Assembly: GCA_003220795.1 (NCBI GenBank)
Contig: QHTK01000022.1
Location: forward strand, 1 to 33,125
Length of the DNA stretch: 33,125 bases
Source: Gemmatimonadota bacterium
Lineage (GTDB): Bacteria; Gemmatimonadota; Gemmatimonadetes; Gemmatimonadales; GWC2-71-9
Direction of reading: 5' to 3'
Part shown: piece by piece, positions 29,323 through 33,125 of the stretch
Position numbering within the stretch: position 1 is the first letter of the stretch
Layout: every line of letters starts with the position of its first letter
Program-made: the position numbers and the translations under genes
The notes under the pieces: model-generated
Told to the model about the DNA's origin: nothing
The model's database searches: none
Seen by the model: only the letters and a program-made list of their open reading frames with translations

Positions 29323-29937
29323 GTGATCCGCGTCCTCCTGGCGGACGACCACGCGATCGTGCTCGAAGGGCTGCGGGCGCTGCTCGACGGCGAGCCCGAC
29401 ATCAAGGTCGCCGCCTGGACCACCGACGGCACAGAGGTCTTGAAGCTCGTCCAGCAGCACAAGCCCGACGTCGTGGTGCTCGACCTCGAGCTGACGAGCA
29501 TCAAGGGCACGGCGGTGATCGCCGCGCTGCGAGACCGTCCGTCCGCGCCCAAGGTGCTGGTCCTGACCGCGTACAACGACGGTGACTCGCTCCGCTCCGC
29601 GCTCGACGCGGGGGCGGACGGGCTGGCCTTGAAGACCGAGTCCCCGCAGCAGACCCTCACGGCCATCCGACAGGTGCACGGCGGTCAGCTCGTGTTCCCG
29701 CAGGCGGCGCGGCGCTGGATCGAAGGCCGGGCCGCGGGCGCCCCCGGCGATCTGACGCCGCGCGAGCGCGAGGTCTGGAGCCTCGTCGCCGCGGGGCTCA
29801 CCAACCCGCAGATCGCCGAGCGGCTCGGCCTCTCGGACAACACCGTCAAGTTTCACGTGCAGCATCTGTTCTCGAAGCTGGGGGTCAAGAACCGCACGGA
29901 GGCGGCGCTCAAGTACGCGCACGGCCCGCCCCGGTAG
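29323..29937 (+). CDS. LuxR/NarL-family response regulator
   Basis: 204 residues: receiver domain with acidic residues Asp8/Asp9, phosphoacceptor Asp54 (VVVLDLEL) and lysine in GLALKTES; then a linker and a LuxR helix-turn-helix near 145-195 (LTPREREVWSLVAAGLTNPQIAERLGLSDNTVKFHVQHLFSKLGV). It starts at GTG 29323. It pairs with the kinase just upstream, and both probably form a signalling unit with the NagB fusion. Target genes unknown; the neighbouring transporter is a candidate. Confidence 0.92.
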   Translation: MIRVLLADDHAIVLEGLRALLDGEPDIKVAAWTTDGTEVLKLVQQHKPDVVVLDLELTSIKGTAVIAALRDRPSAPKVLVLTAYNDGDSLRSALDAGADGLALKTESPQQTLTAIRQVHGGQLVFPQAARRWIEGRAAGAPGDLTPREREVWSLVAAGLTNPQIAERLGLSDNTVKFHVQHLFSKLGVKNRTEAALKYAHGPPR

Positions 29938-29951
29938 GGTCTCATTCGTAC

Positions 29952-29980
29952 TTGACAAGGTGTAGTTCCAGCCGGAAACT
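29952..29980 (+). promoter_or_regulatory. Candidate promoter for the MHS transporter
   Basis: A perfect TTGACA (29952-29957), 17-base spacer, then GAAACT (29975-29980), a poor -10. It lies 30 bases before the ATG, which has GAGGGAG just upstream. The -35 is convincing, the -10 is not. Confidence 0.4.
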
Positions 29981-30010
29981 CAAGCCTCCACCACCGGCCC
30001 GAGGGAGTTT

Positions 30011-31375
30011 ATGACCGCTCCTGCGCTGTCCATGAAGGAACTGCGCCGCGTCGTCATCGCGGCGGCAGTTGGCAACGTGATCGAGTGGTACGACTTCTAC
30101 ATCTTCGGGAGCCTCGCCGCCCTGTTGTCGGTCAAGTTCTTCGAGCAGGGTCCCGGTGGAGGCGCGCTCATCCGCACCGTAGGGACGTTCACCGCCGGGT
30201 TCCTGATCCGGCCGCTCGGGGCCTTCGTGTTCGGCCGCGTCGGCGACATCGTGGGCCGCAAGTACACCTTCCTCATCACCTTGAGCGGCATGGGACTGTC
30301 GACGGCGCTCATCGGCGCCGTGCCGAGCTACGCCAAGATCGGCGCGGCGGCAGGCTTCATCCTCTTGTTCCTGCGCCTGATCCAAGGGTTGTGCCTGGGC
30401 GGCGAGTACGGCGGCGCGATCACCTATGTCGCGGAGCACGCGCCGGATGAGAAAAGGGGCTACTACACCGGCTGGCTGCAGACCTCGCCGACGCTCGGAA
30501 TCGTCGTGTCCCTGATCGTCATCATCGCCACGCGTGAGATGTTGGGGACCGAAGCGTTCAACGCGTGGGGATGGCGCATCCCGTTCCTGCTCTCGCTGCT
30601 CATGGTCGCGATCGCCATCTATATCCGACTGCAGCTGCAGGAGACGCCGATCTTCCAGGCCATCAAGGCCAAGGGGCAGACGTCGAGCAATCCGTGGCGC
30701 GAGGCGTTCTGGAGTCAGAACATCAGATACGTGCTGATCGCGAGCGTCGTGGTGATCGGCGAGGGAGTAGTGTGGTACAGCGGCCAGTTCTGGGCGCTGT
30801 ATTTCATCCAGCAGGTGCAGAAGCCCGACGTGTTGCACCCCGCCATCATCACGGGTGCGGCGCTGCTGCTCGCCACGCCGTCGCTCATCTTCTTCGGCTG
30901 GCTCTCGGATCGGATCGGCCGGAAGCCGATCATCCTGGGCGGCTTCTTCCTCGCGGCCGTCACGTACTACCCGCTCTATACGGCGTTAGGGAACGCCGCC
31001 AACCCCGCCAGCATCAACTATCCGCTGTCGATCTTGATCGTCGCGATCATGGTCAGCTACGTGGGGATGGTGTACGGACCGATCGGCGCGTTCCTCGCCG
31101 AGTACTTCCCGGCGCGCATCCGGTACTCATCCGTGTCGGTCCCCTATCACATCGGCAACGGCTGGGGCGGCGGACTGGTGCCCGTCATCACGACCGCGGC
31201 GTACGTGACCGCGCAGAACGCGGGACTATCGATGTCGCAGAGCCTGGGGCACGCCCTGGTCTATCCCATCACCGTACCGGCAGTGGCGTTCCTACTCGGC
31301 CTGTTCTTGATGCCGGAGACGCGCAAGATCAGCATCTGGCAGCCGGCGGAGGTACGCGCCGGCGCCAGAGGGTAA
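30011..31375 (+). CDS. MHS-family MFS transporter (metabolite:H+ symporter type)
   Basis: 454 residues with about twelve membrane segments. Family marks: AAAVGNVIEWYDFYIFG at the start, GRVGDIVGRKYTFLI between TM2 and TM3, LIQGLCLGGEYGGAITYVAEHAP, and WLSDRIGRKPII between TM8 and TM9. MHS transporters (ProP, ShiA, KgtP type) take up organic acids, betaines or amino acids with protons. The substrate is not determinable; the convergent glycolate oxidase genes suggest an organic acid but they are on the other strand. A good ribosome-binding site (GAGGGAG) precedes the ATG. Only 29 bases separate it from glcF. Confidence 0.92.
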   Translation: MTAPALSMKELRRVVIAAAVGNVIEWYDFYIFGSLAALLSVKFFEQGPGGGALIRTVGTFTAGFLIRPLGAFVFGRVGDIVGRKYTFLITLSGMGLSTALIGAVPSYAKIGAAAGFILLFLRLIQGLCLGGEYGGAITYVAEHAPDEKRGYYTGWLQTSPTLGIVVSLIVIIATREMLGTEAFNAWGWRIPFLLSLLMVAIAIYIRLQLQETPIFQAIKAKGQTSSNPWREAFWSQNIRYVLIASVVVIGEGVVWYSGQFWALYFIQQVQKPDVLHPAIITGAALLLATPSLIFFGWLSDRIGRKPIILGGFFLAAVTYYPLYTALGNAANPASINYPLSILIVAIMVSYVGMVYGPIGAFLAEYFPARIRYSSVSVPYHIGNGWGGGLVPVITTAAYVTAQNAGLSMSQSLGHALVYPITVPAVAFLLGLFLMPETRKISIWQPAEVRAGARG

Positions 31376-31404
31376 ACACAGGATCTCGCGTAGGGACGCA
31401 GGGT

Positions 31405-32748
31405 CTATCGTAGGGGCGCAGCGTGCTGCGCCCCTACGACGTTGTGCGTCATGCCCCGCAGCGAATAATCGAGCAGCTGGATCGTGTGCAAAACCGGTAT
31501 CGTACGCCCCACGCGCGCCAGCCCCGCACCGAGCTGCAGCAGGCACCCCGGATTCCCAGAGACGATCACGTCGGGGTCGGTCGCGAGGCAGGCCCGGACC
31601 TTGCGATCGCCCAAGTCAGCGGCGGCGCGGGGCTCGATGAGATTGAAGATCCCAGCCGAGCCGCAGCACAGCGCGGGGTCCGAGATCTCCACCAGCTCCA
31701 CCTGAGGAATGGCGCCCAACAGACGGCGGGGCTGCTGGCGCACGTTCTGCGCGTGCTGCAGGTGGCAGGCATCGTGATACGCCACGCGCAGCGGCGCGCC
31801 CAGCGAATGGCGCGGCGCCCGGGGCTCGAGCTCGGCGAGGAGCTCGGAGACGTCCCGACACTTGGCGGCGAGCGCTCGGGCCCGCTCCGCGTAGGCCGGA
31901 TCATCTCGCAGCAGGTGCCCGTATTCCTTCATCGTGGAGCCGCAGCCGGCGGCGTTCGTCACGATGGTATCCACGTCGGCGCCCGCGAACGCGTCGATCA
32001 GGCGACGTGCCGCCTCGAGCGCCTGCTGCTCCATCCCCGCGTGCACCATCAGCGCGCCGCAGCACCCCTGATCGGGCGGGACGACGACTTCGCAGCCCTC
32101 CGCGGCCAGCACGCGCGCGGTCGCCGCGTTCACGTCGGCAAAGAAGACGCGCTGCACGCACCCCAGTAACAAGCCCACGCGACGGCGGCGCTCGCCCTGC
32201 GCGGGTACACGCGGCGGCAGCCGCGTGCCCCGTGCGCTCAGCGTCAGGTCCGGCAAGAGCGACTCCATAGCGGAGAGCCGCGGTGGGAGCAGGCCCGGCA
32301 GCCCGAGGCGACGCGCCAGCGCGCGCAGGCCGGAGCGCTGGTAGAGCCAGAGCGGCAAGGTCAGGGCGCGCAGCCGGCCCGGATGTGGAAACAGCGCAAA
32401 GATCATCCGGCGGAACAGGCGATCGGCGAACGACCGGGAGTAATGACGCTCGATCTGCGCGCGCGTCGCCTCGATCAGCTTGTCGTACTGCACGCCCGAT
32501 GGGCACGCGGTGAGGCACGCCATGCACCCGAGGCAATGGTCGAAATGGCCGACGTAGGTGCTCGTCATCTGCGCGTTGCCTTCGGTGCCGAGCTTCATCA
32601 AGTAGATCCGCCCGCGCGGGGAGTCCATCTCCTCACGCCAGGTGAAGTAGGTCGGGCACGTGGGGAGGCAGAAGCCGCAGTGCACACACTGGTCGATCAG
32701 TGCCGCCGCGGGCGGGTGATGCTCGTCGAAGATCGATAGCGGCGACAT
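31405..32748 (-). CDS. glcF: Glycolate oxidase iron-sulfur subunit
   Basis: 447-residue subunit of the membrane-associated glycolate oxidase that passes electrons from the flavin subunits to quinone. Two 4Fe-4S motifs, CVHCGFCLPTCP and CLGCMACLTACP, lie in the N-terminal 100 residues. Two CCG-type cysteine-rich domains follow (GLLLGCVQRVFF...QGCCGAL and YHDACHLQHAQ...ALCCGSAGIFN). GGGAGG lies seven bases before the ATG at 32748, which overlaps the glcE stop. The last dozen residues (about VVGAQHAAPLR) are encoded by a REP-like hairpin and are not conserved in the family. Longer than the common 400-410 residues. Confidence 0.93.
   Translation of the reverse strand: MSPLSIFDEHHPPAAALIDQCVHCGFCLPTCPTYFTWREEMDSPRGRIYLMKLGTEGNAQMTSTYVGHFDHCLGCMACLTACPSGVQYDKLIEATRAQIERHYSRSFADRLFRRMIFALFPHPGRLRALTLPLWLYQRSGLRALARRLGLPGLLPPRLSAMESLLPDLTLSARGTRLPPRVPAQGERRRRVGLLLGCVQRVFFADVNAATARVLAAEGCEVVVPPDQGCCGALMVHAGMEQQALEAARRLIDAFAGADVDTIVTNAAGCGSTMKEYGHLLRDDPAYAERARALAAKCRDVSELLAELEPRAPRHSLGAPLRVAYHDACHLQHAQNVRQQPRRLLGAIPQVELVEISDPALCCGSAGIFNLIEPRAAADLGDRKVRACLATDPDVIVSGNPGCLLQLGAGLARVGRTIPVLHTIQLLDYSLRGMTHNVVGAQHAAPLR
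31409..31438. repeat. REP-like perfect hairpin overlapping the glcF 3' end
   Basis: A 13-bp perfect stem (CGTAGGGGCGCAG with CTGCGCCCCTACG) and CGTG loop. A related degenerate copy (GCGTAGGGACGCAGGG) lies about 20 bases upstream, at 31388-31403, in the same direction. This GTAGGGGCGCAG-type hairpin recurs in many environmental genomes as far as I remember, but I cannot count copies here. It may also work as a terminator for the MHS gene, whose stop is 34 bases away. Confidence 0.75.
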
Positions 32749-33125
32749 CACAGGCCTCCCACGAACCGACCGGGGGAGAGGGTCCCTCCTGGGTCGAGTT
32801 GTTGCTTGACGCGTTGGAACAGCGGCAGCGCGTCGCCCGGTGAGCCCCACACGTCGAACCGCGCCTTCACGTCCTCCGAGCCGCGTAAGACCACGAGCGT
32901 GCCACCATCCCGTTCCGCTGCCGCCCGCAGCCGCTGCAACGCCGCGACCAGCGTGTCGGACGTGCCGCCTTCCAACCGGAAGTGCCCCACTCCCAGGCCC
33001 TGGACCACGGCACGCCAATCCAGAGACAGCGCCGTGCAGGCGTCTCGCAGCTCGGTGCAGAACGCTCGGACCTCGGTCGGCAGCGCGCTGAAGGTGCCTA
33101 CGACCGCCGGGTCAGTCCCCTGCCA
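32748..33125 (-). CDS. glcE: Glycolate oxidase FAD-binding subunit GlcE, partial (C-terminal part)
   Basis: About 125 C-terminal residues read from the window edge: beginning WQGTDPAVVGTFSALPTEV, then GLGVGHFRLEGGTSD, and ending in FQRVKQQLDPGGTLSPGRFVGGL, the typical tail of FAD-linked oxidases of the GlcD/GlcE group in which the C-terminal helix has V/IK-x-x-L/FDP-x-G-x-L/FNPGR. The open frame runs through the edge without stop. The stop overlaps the glcF ATG. GlcE forms the flavin heterodimer with GlcD; glcD should lie upstream outside this window. Confidence 0.88.
   Translation of the reverse strand, partial: WQGTDPAVVGTFSALPTEVRAFCTELRDACTALSLDWRAVVQGLGVGHFRLEGGTSDTLVAALQRLRAAAERDGGTLVVLRGSEDVKARFDVWGSPGDALPLFQRVKQQLDPGGTLSPGRFVGGL

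Noticed and set aside
1..33125. Defence island, prophage, integron or insertion sequence
   Set aside because: No nuclease, helicase, toxin pair, integrase or transposase was seen; all larger frames match housekeeping, envelope or signalling families.

Overview
The window is GC-rich bacterial chromosome with short intergenic gaps and many start/stop overlaps (ATGA or GTGA). The cytochrome c maturation genes, outer-membrane barrel proteins, lipoproteins and signal peptides ending in AQ point to a diderm, respiring bacterium. The gene mix and protein style (Big-domain lipoprotein, small zinc-ribbon protein, NagB/PIG-L fusion, M28 peptidase, MHS transporter, glycolate oxidase) fit an uncultured Gemmatimonadota-like lineage. 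That assignment is inference; no rRNA or other phylogenetic marker is present. I see no tRNA, rRNA, CRISPR array, transposase, phage gene or classical defence system.

Layout. (1) 1-2495, minus: STAS protein, receiver-only response regulator, then ccmA-ccmB-ccmC (ccmC runs off the edge). (2) 2766-4871, plus: acetyl-CoA synthetase, converging on kup through a long bidirectional hairpin. (3) 4948-8265, minus: coiled-coil protein, DsbA-like thioredoxin, VKOR, Kup potassium transporter. (4) 8457-8726, plus: small conserved protein. (5) 8776-10733, minus: CDP-alcohol phosphatidyltransferase, outer-membrane protein, OsmC, second small barrel. (6) 10770-13934, plus: cyclic-nucleotide-binding protein, sugar nucleotidyltransferase, Big-domain lipoprotein, SpeD-like protein lacking the self-cleaving serine, DoxX. 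(7) TPR protein (minus) divergent from argJ (plus). (8) 16510-18678, minus: ECF sigma factor, membrane anti-sigma-like protein carrying a glycogen-binding CBM48/AMPK-beta domain, exported helical protein, then a separate lysine-rich exported peptide. (9) 18793-20319, minus: DUF255 thioredoxin lipoprotein, preceded by a terminator-like leader. (10) 20543-21029, plus: CDGSH Fe-S protein and DUF5679 zinc ribbon. (11) 21089-23316, minus: pruA and a HmuY-like protein; divergent VOC enzyme; M28 peptidase. (12) 25463-29937: a histidine kinase (minus) divergent from a NagB/PIG-L fusion plus a NarL-type kinase/regulator pair (plus). (13) 30011-33125: MHS transporter (plus) converging on glcF-glcE (minus).

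The most unusual items are the ECF sigma/CBM48 module, in which a periplasmic carbohydrate-binding domain sits where an anti-sigma sensor would be; the SpeD homologue with Gly in place of the pyruvoyl-forming Ser; the terminator-like structured leader with a G9 tract upstream of the DUF255 gene; and several repeat-built hairpins between genes (11-nt units at 13936-14038, 7-nt units at 23330-23409, and a REP-like hairpin that encodes the end of glcF). Several genes have a -10-like box 6-8 nt before the start codon, suggesting leaderless transcription. No single gene set here is clearly a new defence or mobile system.
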